Positions 46,401-53,345 of a stretch of 64,000 nt of DNA are shown one piece after another. The first letter of the stretch is position 1. Each line of letters starts with the position of its first letter. Both the position numbers and the translations under genes were made by a program. Under the pieces are notes generated by a model. That model had not been told where the DNA came from. It saw nothing but the letters and a program-made list of their open reading frames with translations, and made no database searches. The stretch is from assembly GCA_050247075.1 (NCBI GenBank), contig JBFWUW010000030.1, positions 10,707-74,706 on the forward strand. The letters are read 5' to 3'. Source of the stretch: JBFWUW01 sp050247075. GTDB taxonomy: Bacteria > Planctomycetota > Planctomycetia > Pirellulales > JBFWUW01.

Positions 46401-47035
46401 ATGGTGTACAGCCCGCCGCACTCGTTGTCTTGGCCTTCCAACCCGAACGAGTCGAGCATCTGCGCCTCGAACCGGCCTTGGAAATAGATGCCGCTGTTAC
46501 CGCGAGCTTGCCCGCGCGCGGCTGGCATGAACGGCAAGCGAAACTCAATATGCAGAGAAAAGTCCTCAAACTTGTCGCGGCTGGTACAGCCTTGTTGCAA
46601 CAAGTCGCCGTCCAACTTGGCACCTGGCTGCCAATGTTGTTGCACCGACTCGGCGGTGCCATCGAACAGCACCAGGCTGCCTTGAGGAGGCTTGGCACCC
46701 AGCGTGGGGCTGCGACGATCGGCCTTCTTCAACTTAAGTTGCGCGATGAGTTGCTGGATGCCGGCAGCGTCGGCCTCTTCCTCCAGGCGGGCGGAACCAT
46801 CCCAGCCCGCCCCTGGCAATCCGCCGGTATACGTAACGCTGTTGAATTGCCCCTGGCCGAGAGCCACGACTTGCATGCCCAGTTTTTCGCCAACGTATTC
46901 GCCCTGCCAGGCAAAGTCGGCATCGGCGGCGGCCTGTTCTGGCGTTTCATACACGCCATCGGCGGACAACGCGGCGGAACGCGCCCAGGAGAAAGTCAGG
47001 CAAACGCACAAAACAGGCCAAAGCCAACTGCGCAT
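43409..47035 (-). CDS. Giant secreted protein: DUF1080 + five CXXCH cytochrome motifs + PA14
   Basis: 1208 residues with a signal peptide at ~1-24. Residues ~110-305 are a DUF1080/3-keto-disaccharide-hydrolase-like concanavalin fold (GSLVLFDGT, NSGIYFQGRFE, QTYDVEFTAARYD). Cytochrome motifs are CIACH (340-344), CTACH (441-445), CANCH (691-695), CYACH (778-782) and CIKCH (896-900). A PA14-like carbohydrate-binding domain lies at ~535-650 (GEYTFHLGSDDGSLLFIDGK), followed by a poly-Pro linker. The last ~300 residues are a PVC-specific domain. This combines glycoside binding or cleavage with electron transfer, suggesting oxidative polysaccharide use at the cell surface (inference). Confidence 0.9.
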   Translation of the reverse strand: MRSWLWPVLCVCLTFSWARSAALSADGVYETPEQAAADADFAWQGEYVGEKLGMQVVALGQGQFNSVTYTGGLPGAGWDGSARLEEEADAAGIQQLIAQLKLKKADRRSPTLGAKPPQGSLVLFDGTAESVQQHWQPGAKLDGDLLQQGCTSRDKFEDFSLHIEFRLPFMPAARGQARGNSGIYFQGRFEAQMLDSFGLEGQDNECGGLYTIKAPDVNMCFPPLAWQTYDVEFTAARYDNAGQKISHAQVTVRHNGVVIHRDVELPTSTRAAPLAEGPEAGPIYLQDHGNAVRYRNLWVLPRNAQQEARRPIVPGFERFHGLAGGDEVAGGQLLLGELNCIACHRAEGPLAAHLLPRKAPVLDEVGRRVQADYLLRFLTDPHEVKPGTTMPHVLAALPEEQRAAAASALVNFLVSTAEPPQTHGDNQAAKNGDRLFHEIGCTACHASRRDNQPVNLATTVPLAGLGDKYTIGSLMAFLQDPHKVRPSGRMPAFNLDGNGPRDLACFLIGDTKVLPKNPNLKFKSYAGSWASVPDFGELTPLEMGECAGLDLNVAGRTNDFGVRFDGFFTAKGAGEYTFHLGSDDGSLLFIDGKKVADSDGVHPHTVNSGKALLTKGVHTVRVDYIQGGGEWTLELEVEGPGLPRQDAARLLSMTEAGNPPPPPPPPGSKPPFTFNPDQVAQGRELFASLGCANCHDMKQNGQPIVSKLMPKPLKELHADQGCLAMEPAGVLGLDGPIPRFDLNAPQRAALVAALSAATTDQEPSPQQQIAHTLAAFNCYACHARANVGGPERERNPLFVSAIPEMGDEGRVPPPLDGVGDKLNDDWLRHVLQNGATDRPYMHARMPKFGLQNVGHLVPALIAADRQPEEPAPTLPEPENKAKATGRLLVGDKALGCIKCHTFGQHRATGIQALNMQTMTRRLREDWFLRYMYNPQAYRPGTRMPTGFPNGQALVKDVYDGNPREQLAAVWTYLKDGDRAGLPEGLIANVIELKPDSEPILYRNFIDGLTRGIAVGYPEKAHLAWDANQFNLAFIWQGRFIDAGLHWQGRGNGFQRPLGDNIVRLEESAPLAKLESLQAEWPQESAKERGYKFLGYQTDKQGRPRFKYAADGYTVEDFCQPVPKDSGTGFKRTLALSAASDVKNVYFRLVGKKIERQENGSFLLNELVRIRLSAGGATPTLRQAGDNVELLLPVTFTNGTAEIVEEIAW

Positions 47036-47182
47036 GGGAACGCCTCAGGTGGGGAAATCGTGCGGAGCGCGGCCGATGCTGGCCACGGATCCTAATGGCA
47101 GGTCCGTTGAGCATGGTCCAACGGCGCGGCTTTTTCAAGCCGTGCTAGCTCCTCAATTCCCCGGTGCCCGATTGCCGAATGA

Positions 47183-47515
47183 TTAGTTCGACGAAAACCG
47201 GGCGCGGTAACCGGCTTTTGGCCCGGCGCTGAGGGGTTGCGTATCGAGCAGTTCCAGTTCGATGCGGACCCAAATGGCCGCGGCACCGCTGGCTTCTGTT
47301 TGCACGTCGAAGAATCTCGCGCGGACCACGCCGCGTACGCGGCTGCCGCGATTGGTCGTCAAACAGACGGCGTCGCAGCACATGGTGTCGCCGATGCCCG
47401 GCACGGGACGCCCGCGCCAATCGACATAGACGGCTTGTGCGATCGAGTTGCCCAGCGTGTCTTGCACATCGACCATCACGCCGGACGTCATTGCTTCTCT
47501 TAAATCGGTCGCCAT
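47183..47515 (-). CDS. Hypothetical protein (PilZ-like length, unknown)
   Basis: 110 residues from MATDLREAM. The ORF to 47593 adds 26 residues, but GAGG about 8 nt before the inner ATG supports the shorter form. It is beta-rich: GVMVDVQDTLGNSIAQAVYVDWRG, MCCDAVCLTTNRGSRVRGVVRARFFD and IWVRIELELLD (the middle segment is a 26-residue stretch whose key parts are MCCDAVCL and RVRGVVRARFF). No signal peptide. The pattern is reminiscent of small PilZ-type barrels but lacks a clear RxxxR, so I leave it unassigned. It stands alone upstream of the giant cytochrome gene. Confidence 0.55.
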   Translation of the reverse strand: MATDLREAMTSGVMVDVQDTLGNSIAQAVYVDWRGRPVPGIGDTMCCDAVCLTTNRGSRVRGVVRARFFDVQTEASGAAAIWVRIELELLDTQPLSAGPKAGYRARFSSN

Positions 47516-47837
47516 TTCCTTGACCTCATTTTCCGGTGGTTCCCTGTTCCATCCATCCCTGGCTTGCAGCCGAGCATAGCTTAGGCGAGCCAAGAAAGTA
47601 AAGAGAAATCGCGCGCGGCAAAATAAGTTTGAACACGGCTATTTTGGAAATTCAAATTGCAATCTGGATCGCGTTATCGCAGAATTATGCGCTGGCACTG
47701 CCGCCGGCCAAGCAAAGGGTCTTTTCACGGCCGCACGCAAACATGTAATTGCACGGTGCTCGTTGCGTGCCTCTGCCGTGCCGCGGCCCGCGGCGTGTCG
47801 GTCGGTGTTCGCCGCCTCTTACTGTTGCCGATCTCGC
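47516..47837. other. Divergent spacer upstream of the ECF sigma gene
   Basis: 322 bp between two divergent genes. It has an AT-richer patch around 47620-47690 with AATTCAAATT, which could hold promoters for both sides. The sigma-gene frame is open upstream to 47763, but that part has no family resemblance. No repeats or RNA genes were recognised. Confidence 0.4.
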
Positions 47838-48452
47838 ATGAACACGCTTGGCGATATGACCGTGGCCGATTTGCTGGTTCGCGCCCGGCAAGGCGACGAG
47901 CACGGCCGCGACCTGCTGTTTGCCGCCTGCCGCGGCTATTTGCAGGTGGTAGCGGCCGCGCAGATCGAAGGCCGCTTGCAATCGAAGGTGGACGCCTCGG
48001 ACCTGGTGCAGTTGACGATGCTGGAGGCCTTTCGCGACTTTGAGCGGTTTCAGGGCCAGACCGCCGGTGAATGGCTGGCCTGGCTGCGGCGGATCATGTC
48101 GCACAATGCCACCGACCAGGTGCGGCGCTATCGGGGCACCGCCAAACGCCAGACGGGCCGCGAGGTTTCCATTTCGCCCGCCGACGATTCGGCCCTGGGG
48201 CTGGGTATCGATCCGGCGGCACCTTGCCAGACACCGAGCCAGGAGTTTCTGCTGCGCGACACCGAACTGCGCGTGGCCGCGGCCTTGGCTGGACTGAGCG
48301 AAGACCATCGCCGCGTGATCTTGTTGCGCAATCTGGAGCGATTGCCATTTGACGAAGTGGCCCGCCGCCTGGGCCGCACGCGGCCGGCGGTGCAAATGTT
48401 GTGGACCCGCGCCGTCAAGAAACTGCAAGAAGTGCTGGCCGAAACGGAATAG
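47838..48452 (+). CDS. ECF-type RNA polymerase sigma factor
   Basis: A 204-residue sigma-70 family factor of the planctomycete ECF type. Region 2 has KVDASDLVQLTMLEAFRDF and WLRRIMSHNATDQVRRY; region 4 has LSEDHRRVILLRNLERLPFDEVARRL and the recognition helix GRTRPAVQMLWTRAVKKL (first part given in two motifs: EDHRRVILLRN and FDEVARRL). The start ATG 47838 (MNTLGDMTV) matches family N-termini. No anti-sigma gene follows; ECFs of this group often act with Ser/Thr kinases instead. Its regulon cannot be inferred here. Confidence 0.9.
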   Translation: MNTLGDMTVADLLVRARQGDEHGRDLLFAACRGYLQVVAAAQIEGRLQSKVDASDLVQLTMLEAFRDFERFQGQTAGEWLAWLRRIMSHNATDQVRRYRGTAKRQTGREVSISPADDSALGLGIDPAAPCQTPSQEFLLRDTELRVAAALAGLSEDHRRVILLRNLERLPFDEVARRLGRTRPAVQMLWTRAVKKLQEVLAETE

Positions 48453-48524
48453 GCGGGCAACGTCCCGGCGGCCCGCGCAAAAACGGCTTCACCGGCCATT
48501 CGTGTGGAGAGCGGCCACGGCAAA

Positions 48525-48782
48525 CTACGCGGCCCGTTGGCGTGCCGTGATGAGCGGTGCCAGGGAAGCCGGCAGCGCAATCTTGCTTCCCACGTTCGAT
48601 AGCACTTCCAGCACACAGGCCAGTTGTTCGGCCGGATCTTGCGCCAAGTCGATGAACAGGCACTTTCGTCCGCGCAGCTCACAGCCGCCCCCGCCGCTTC
48701 CCCCTAGCCACTCCCAACGCACCAGGTAGCCGAGCTTTTCGACCGTGGCCACGGCCAACTCCAGCAGATCGGCGGTATGCAT
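48525..48782 (-). CDS. Small hypothetical protein
   Basis: 85 residues, MHTADLLELAVATVEKLGYL at the start, then VRWEWLGGSGGGGCELRGRK, a hydrophobic strand CLFIDLA and a helix AEQLACVLEVL. Even amphipathic patterning and a glycine turn between strands look like a real small alpha/beta protein, and it fills an otherwise empty gap convergent with the sigma gene. I recognise no family and see no signal peptide. It could equally be a chance ORF in GC-rich DNA. Confidence 0.5.
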   Translation of the reverse strand: MHTADLLELAVATVEKLGYLVRWEWLGGSGGGGCELRGRKCLFIDLAQDPAEQLACVLEVLSNVGSKIALPASLAPLITARQRAA

Positions 48783-49057
48783 GGCGATCGTCCCAAAATG
48801 TGTACGCGGCGGCCATCCACGGCAACCCCGGCGTATGCCGGCAATTCTTCCGCCTTATTCAACGCCCAGCCGGCCGAAAACAAAGAACGGCGCGGATTGT
48901 AGCGCCTCGCCGTTCAGTCGCCAAGGCGAGTGCGACGATAACAGCTTGGGCCGACGCAACTCGGCAGCGGGCAGAGCGTTAAGACACGCACTTCTCGCAA
49001 AACGGTCAGATCGGGGCAATGGTGGAACTTGGGGCAACTCGATAGGCAAACTCGCAT

Positions 49058-49831
49058 ATGGCTAGCAACGATAGCGAACTTTCACTGGAACTACAGGTGC
49101 AACAACTCAAGGCCCAGTTGCGCCAGGCGCAACGCATGACGGCCCTGGGCGAACTCGTCAGTACGACCACTCATGAGTTCAACAACGTGTTGATGACGAT
49201 CATCAACTACGCCAAGTTAGGGTTGCGCCACAAAGACCAGGAAACCCGCGAGCGGGCCTTCGATAAAATTCTGTCGGCGGGCAACCGGGCCGCCAAGATC
49301 ACCAGCGGTATCTTGGGAGCCGCCCGCAATCGGGGCGAGAAGGTGGAAGCGACCGATCTGGCTGGCCTGGTGGAGGAATCGCTGGTGCTGCTGGAACGCG
49401 AGCTGAGCAAATACCGCATCAAGGTCGAGAAGGTGTTTCTGCCCTCGCCCCCCGCCCTGGTCAACGCCAATCATATCCAGCAGGTGCTGATGAATCTGCT
49501 GATCAACGCCCGGCAAGCCATGCTCAACGGCGGGCGCGTCACGATCCGCGTGCAGCACGATACCGCCACCGGCAACGTCGATCTGACCGTGCGCGATACC
49601 GGCAGCGGAATCCCGCCCGATGTGTTGCCGAAAATCTTCGACTCGTACTTCAGCACCAAGCCAGGCCCCGATGCCACCGGCCGTGGCGGCACGGGCCTGG
49701 GGTTGGCGATGTGCCGCGAAATCATCGAAGCCCACCACGGGCGGATTCGCGTGGAGAGCACGGTGGGCAAAGGGACCGCCTTCACCCTTAAACTTCCCGC
49801 CGCCCCGCAGGCGGAAAAGCTGGCCGGGTAG
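49058..49831 (+). CDS. Orphan sensor histidine kinase (cytosolic)
   Basis: A 257-residue two-component kinase without sensor, PAS or TM domain. It has an N-terminal coiled coil (~8-30), a HisKA-type dimerisation helix with phospho-acceptor His39 in TTTHEFNNVLMTIINYAKLG, and a HATPase_c domain. That domain shows the N box (QQVLMNLLINARQAM), G1 (DTGSGIPPDVLPKIFDSYFS) and G2 (GRGGTGLGLAMC). The HEFNN motif puts it in the NtrB-like group. No response regulator is nearby, so the partner is encoded elsewhere. It is convergent with the next gene (11 nt). Confidence 0.92.
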   Translation: MASNDSELSLELQVQQLKAQLRQAQRMTALGELVSTTTHEFNNVLMTIINYAKLGLRHKDQETRERAFDKILSAGNRAAKITSGILGAARNRGEKVEATDLAGLVEESLVLLERELSKYRIKVEKVFLPSPPALVNANHIQQVLMNLLINARQAMLNGGRVTIRVQHDTATGNVDLTVRDTGSGIPPDVLPKIFDSYFSTKPGPDATGRGGTGLGLAMCREIIEAHHGRIRVESTVGKGTAFTLKLPAAPQAEKLAG

Positions 49832-49842
49832 CGAAAATCCGC

Positions 49843-50868
49843 CTAACGGGCCGAGAATTGGCCGACGTTGAGCAAGGACTGTCGCAACTGGTACTCTTTG
49901 GATTCCGCACGGTTGTTGTCGGGGCGGCGGCTGCGATTAAATGTGTCGTCGTAGACGCGGGCCAAGGTGGGAATCAGCGAGGACGATTTCTTTTTGGCCG
50001 GCGGATTGACGATCAGGCTGGCCACGTCGATCGACTGGGCCGATCCGCCGGTCACTCGGTCGACCAACCGCCCCTGCGCCTGGGCCATTTCTTCGGCGGC
50101 CAGGCGCGCCTCCTCGTCTCCCTCCTGATACAGACCCACAAACATCCGCGACATCCGCGGCCGATGATTCTTGGAGGACTCGTACCACTCACGCTTGGTT
50201 TGCACCGTGCCCGACAACACGGCCCAATCGCCGCGCCAATCCCGCGGCACGATAAAGCGGACGGCAAAGTCGCGTGCCCCTTCCAGCGAAGTCTGCGACG
50301 AAGGACGCAGCTTGAAGAACACGCCGTTCTCGCCCTTGACCGTGCCCGCCGCCAGCAGCAGCGACTGCGCCGGCAGACGCTTATACGCTTGCTGCGTGCC
50401 GGTCTGATGGCTGGTCTTGGAGACGATCCGCGGCGTGACCTGCGCGGCGCCGGGTGTCAGCGGCACGGAGGCGCTGCCCGCGATCTCGGCCTCTAGCGTG
50501 CGGATGGTGTCGTCTTTCTCCAGCACATCAATCGGCGCGGCAAAGTCCGAGCCAAGCTGCGTCTTGGGTAAGAAATCGACCACACGCAAACGGCGCGGCG
50601 GGCTTTCGATCACCAGCATGATCGACTCGATGTCGTCCTCGCTGCCGTCGGCCAGCACCATCGACACCCGAAAGACGGCCTCGACCACGCGTTCACCCGG
50701 ATGGACCTGTTCAAAGCCCGGCGGCGAAACGTCCTGGCAGATGGCCGTGTAGCCCAGATCGAACGCCACTCGCGGCTCGCCAGCCGCCGCAATGCAGGGA
50801 AACCCGAGCACCGCCAACAACGCCAGCAGCCCGCCAACTCCCGCCGAAAACCTCGCTCGCAGCCGCAT
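49843..50868 (-). CDS. Secreted protein of unknown function
   Basis: A 341-residue exported protein starting MRLRARFSAGVGGLLALLAV, with signal cleavage near CIAAAG. The mature part opens VAFDLGYTAICQDVSPPGFE and contains predicted strands (EDDIESIMLVIESP, DWAVLSGTVQTKREWYESSK) and a C-terminal helix rich in Ala/Glu. I do not recognise the family; similar proteins occur as conserved planctomycete hypotheticals. The start at 50868 gives the signal peptide; the ORF to 50922 does not. Confidence 0.7.
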   Translation of the reverse strand: MRLRARFSAGVGGLLALLAVLGFPCIAAAGEPRVAFDLGYTAICQDVSPPGFEQVHPGERVVEAVFRVSMVLADGSEDDIESIMLVIESPPRRLRVVDFLPKTQLGSDFAAPIDVLEKDDTIRTLEAEIAGSASVPLTPGAAQVTPRIVSKTSHQTGTQQAYKRLPAQSLLLAAGTVKGENGVFFKLRPSSQTSLEGARDFAVRFIVPRDWRGDWAVLSGTVQTKREWYESSKNHRPRMSRMFVGLYQEGDEEARLAAEEMAQAQGRLVDRVTGGSAQSIDVASLIVNPPAKKKSSSLIPTLARVYDDTFNRSRRPDNNRAESKEYQLRQSLLNVGQFSAR

Positions 50869-51050
50869 GGGCCTAGTCCTTTCGCAAGAAAGTACGCTGT
50901 GGCCCTCCGCTCTTGCCTGCAACCGCCAACTCCGTGGCGAACATAGGATTTTTATGGCGCTGGTCCCCGCGAGGCAAGGGGCGGAGTAGCGGGGGCGAGT
51001 GCTAGCGGGGAGTGATGTATGGGCGGGGGAAGGAGTTGCGGCGGAGAAAA

Positions 51051-51145
51051 GTTTTTAGTTTTCAGTTTTCCGTTTTCAGCACTTGGCTTTCAGCTATCAG
51101 CAAAGCATCGAACCGAAACGAACACCGACAACTAATAACTAATGA
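51051..51145. repeat. Heptamer tandem repeats downstream of prpC
   Basis: Period-7 tract: GTTTTTA-GTTTTCA-GTTTTCC-GTTTTCA, drifting into GCACTTG-GCTTTCA-GCTATCA, then CGAACCG/CACCGAC-like words and AACTAAT-AACTAAT, ending at the prpC stop codon. It uses the same words as the rtcB and recO tracts. Confidence 0.85.
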
Positions 51146-51148
51146 CTC

Positions 51149-52249
51149 CTACCCCACCTCCCGCCGTGCCGCCCCGGTGTACTTCGACAACGGCCGAATG
51201 AGCCGATTATTGTCGAGCTGTTCGATGGCGTGGGCGCTCCAACCGGTGACGCGGCTGATAACGAACAGCGGCGTGTAGAGGTAGGTCGGCAGTTGCATGT
51301 AGTGATAGAGACGGGCACTGGGCCAATCGAGATTGGGGGGGAGTTTCTTTTCCGCCACCACGATCCGCTCGATGGTGTCGGCCATCGCCTCCATGTCTTC
51401 GTGGCCGGTCTCCTTGGCCAGTTCCGCGCAGAGCGGTTTGAGATAGGCCGCCCGCGGGTCGCCCGTCTTGTAGACGCGATGGCCAAAACCCATGATCCGC
51501 CGCTTCTCGGCCAGAGCCTTGCGAATCCAGGCTTCGGCATTGGCCGCCGAGCCGACTTCGGCCAGAACTTCCATCACCCGTTCGTTCGCGCCGCCATGCA
51601 GCGGCCCCTTGAGGGCACCGATGGCGGCCGTAATGGCCGAGTGCAGGTCGGACAAGGTCGAACAAACGACGCGGGCCGTAAAGGTCGAGGCGTTGAACTC
51701 GTGTTCGGCGTACATGATCAACGAGTCGTCCATGATCCTCTGCCAACTGTCTGGCGGCTGCTGCCCTTGCAACATCCACAAAATGTTGGCCGCCAGCGAA
51801 AGCTCCGGCTTGGGCGGCAGTGGCTGCTGGCCGATCAACAGCCGATGCCGGGCCGCCAACACCACCGGCAATTGGGCCACCAGCCGCTCGGCCTTGCGGA
51901 GGTTGGCGTCGTGGCCGTTGTCATTGACTTCGGGATCCCAGTGCGCCAGTAAACTGGTGGCGGTGCGCATCACGTCCATCAAGGGCGCGCTGGGCGGGAT
52001 GGCGCGGAGGATGTCGATGATCTCCGGCCGTACCGTGGCGTCCGCCAATCGGCCGCGAAACTCCGCCAACTGGGCGTCCGTCGGCAAGTCGCCATGCAAG
52101 ATAAGGTAAGCCGTTTCCTCAAAGGTCGATTTCTCGGCCAGCTCTTCCACGGCATACCCGCGGTACAGCAATCCATCGGCAATCGTGCTAACAGCCGTCT
52201 CGCCGGCGATGATGCCCTCGAGACCTGGAGAATAAATGGGAGAAGACAT
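51149..52249 (-). CDS. prpC: 2-methylcitrate/citrate synthase
   Basis: A 366-residue citrate-synthase-fold enzyme condensing oxaloacetate with propionyl-CoA (methylcitrate cycle) or acetyl-CoA. Motifs: PGLEGIIAGETAVS, YAEHEFNASTFTARV with a catalytic His, GPLHGGANERVMEVL, GFGHRVYKTGDPRA with the second His, and the catalytic-Asp region. The short type II length and the adjacent prpB favour the 2-methylcitrate role. The start ATG 52249 immediately follows a pyrimidine-rich heptamer leader with no Shine-Dalgarno; the ORF extension to 52294 is translated repeat. Confidence 0.88.
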   Translation of the reverse strand: MSSPIYSPGLEGIIAGETAVSTIADGLLYRGYAVEELAEKSTFEETAYLILHGDLPTDAQLAEFRGRLADATVRPEIIDILRAIPPSAPLMDVMRTATSLLAHWDPEVNDNGHDANLRKAERLVAQLPVVLAARHRLLIGQQPLPPKPELSLAANILWMLQGQQPPDSWQRIMDDSLIMYAEHEFNASTFTARVVCSTLSDLHSAITAAIGALKGPLHGGANERVMEVLAEVGSAANAEAWIRKALAEKRRIMGFGHRVYKTGDPRAAYLKPLCAELAKETGHEDMEAMADTIERIVVAEKKLPPNLDWPSARLYHYMQLPTYLYTPLFVISRVTGWSAHAIEQLDNNRLIRPLSKYTGAARREVG

Positions 52250-52304
52250 GAGGAAAGGCGAAAGGATGAAGGCGAAAGGCGAAAGACTGAACACTAAAAA
52301 CTTC
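52250..52304. repeat. Heptamer tandem repeats in the prpC leader
   Basis: Eight consecutive 7-mers in register: GAGGAAA, GGCGAAA, GGATGAA, GGCGAAA, GGCGAAA, GACTGAA, CACTAAA, AACTTCT. On the prpC strand this reads as TTTCGCC/TTCATCC units running directly into the ATG. The block occupies the entire prpB-prpC spacer. Confidence 0.9.
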
Positions 52305-53183
52305 TTAGCTCTTCCCCGAAAAGTACCGCTTGTCTCGTTCTTCGTAGTCGGTGTAGTTTAGCAGTTCGTACAGTTCTTCTCGGGTTTGCATGCAGTCGAG
52401 AAGTTCGGTTTGGATGCCGTCGTCGGCGATGGTGGCCAGGGCGGCTTCCACGCCTTTCATGGCTACTCGCAGAAGCGTGACCGGGTACAGGACGGCGGCG
52501 TAGCCCAGATCGGCCAGGTCTTGCAGGCCCAGCAGCGGGCTTTGGCCGAACTCGGTCATGTTGGCCACCAATGGCGCGTCGACCTCGCGGGCGAACCGCT
52601 CGAACTCGTCGTGGTCGCGCAGCGCTTCGGGAAAAATCCAGTCGGCTCCGGCATCGAGATAGGCTTTGGCCCGCTCCACCGCCGCGTCAAAGCCGTCCAC
52701 GCCGCGGGCGTCGGTGCGGGCCAGAATCACCAGATCATCGCCGCGCCGGGCTGCCACGGCTGCCCGCAGCTTGGCGCACATCTCGACCGGCTCCACCAGC
52801 GACTTGCCCGACAAATGCCCGCACCGTTTGGGCAGGCGCTGGTCCTCCAATTGAATGGCCGCCGCGCCAGCGGCTTCCAGCTCGATCACGGTCCGCTCGA
52901 CATTGACCGCTTCGCCAAAGCCAGTGTCGGCATCGACAATCAACGGAATCGACACGCTCCGTGCCATGACGGCCGTTTGCTGCGCCAGTTCGCTCAGCGT
53001 AAACAGACCGATGTCGGGCAGGGCCAATGCGCCCGCCGAAAAAGCGGCCCCCGACAAGTAGGCCGCGTCAAAACCGGCCTGCTCGATCATCCGCGCCGCC
53101 AGGGCATTGAACGCCCCCGGCACTTGGATCGTGCTGCCTTCGACGGCGGCTCGCAGGGCGGCACCGGGCGATTGTTGGGGCAT
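52305..53183 (-). CDS. prpB: Methylisocitrate lyase
   Basis: A 292-residue ICL/PEPM-superfamily TIM barrel that splits 2-methylisocitrate to pyruvate and succinate. Features are VPGAFNALAARMIEQAGFDA, GAAFSAG, the metal-binding DADTGFGEA, EDQRLPKRCGHLSGKSLV with the catalytic Cys of the KRCGH loop, and ARTDARGVDGFDAAVERA. The start ATG 53183 (MPQQSPG) is chosen over 53246. It is directly upstream of prpC with only the heptamer spacer between them. No prpD or acnD is in the window. Confidence 0.9.
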   Translation of the reverse strand: MPQQSPGAALRAAVEGSTIQVPGAFNALAARMIEQAGFDAAYLSGAAFSAGALALPDIGLFTLSELAQQTAVMARSVSIPLIVDADTGFGEAVNVERTVIELEAAGAAAIQLEDQRLPKRCGHLSGKSLVEPVEMCAKLRAAVAARRGDDLVILARTDARGVDGFDAAVERAKAYLDAGADWIFPEALRDHDEFERFAREVDAPLVANMTEFGQSPLLGLQDLADLGYAAVLYPVTLLRVAMKGVEAALATIADDGIQTELLDCMQTREELYELLNYTDYEERDKRYFSGKS

Positions 53184-53345
53184 GGGCAAGCAAATAGTTA
53201 GCGGACAAGGGATCGAACGCGAAACAGGCCCCACGCCGCGCGGCACAACCGGCGCAGGACCAACCCCGCGCGAACTTCTTTCCGGAATATAAAGCCTGCG
53301 ACAGCCTTGGCAAGCGGCGACGAGGGCCGACAGCCCGGTTGCCCA

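Noticed and set aside
47127..47142. CGGCTT-TTTC-AAGCCG hairpin as a terminator
   Set aside because: Short 6-bp stem and no T-run on the relevant strand.
52250..52294. N-terminal extension of the prpC ORF
   Set aside because: It translates TTTCGCC/TTCATCC repeat units; the conserved start is MSSPIYSPG at 52249.
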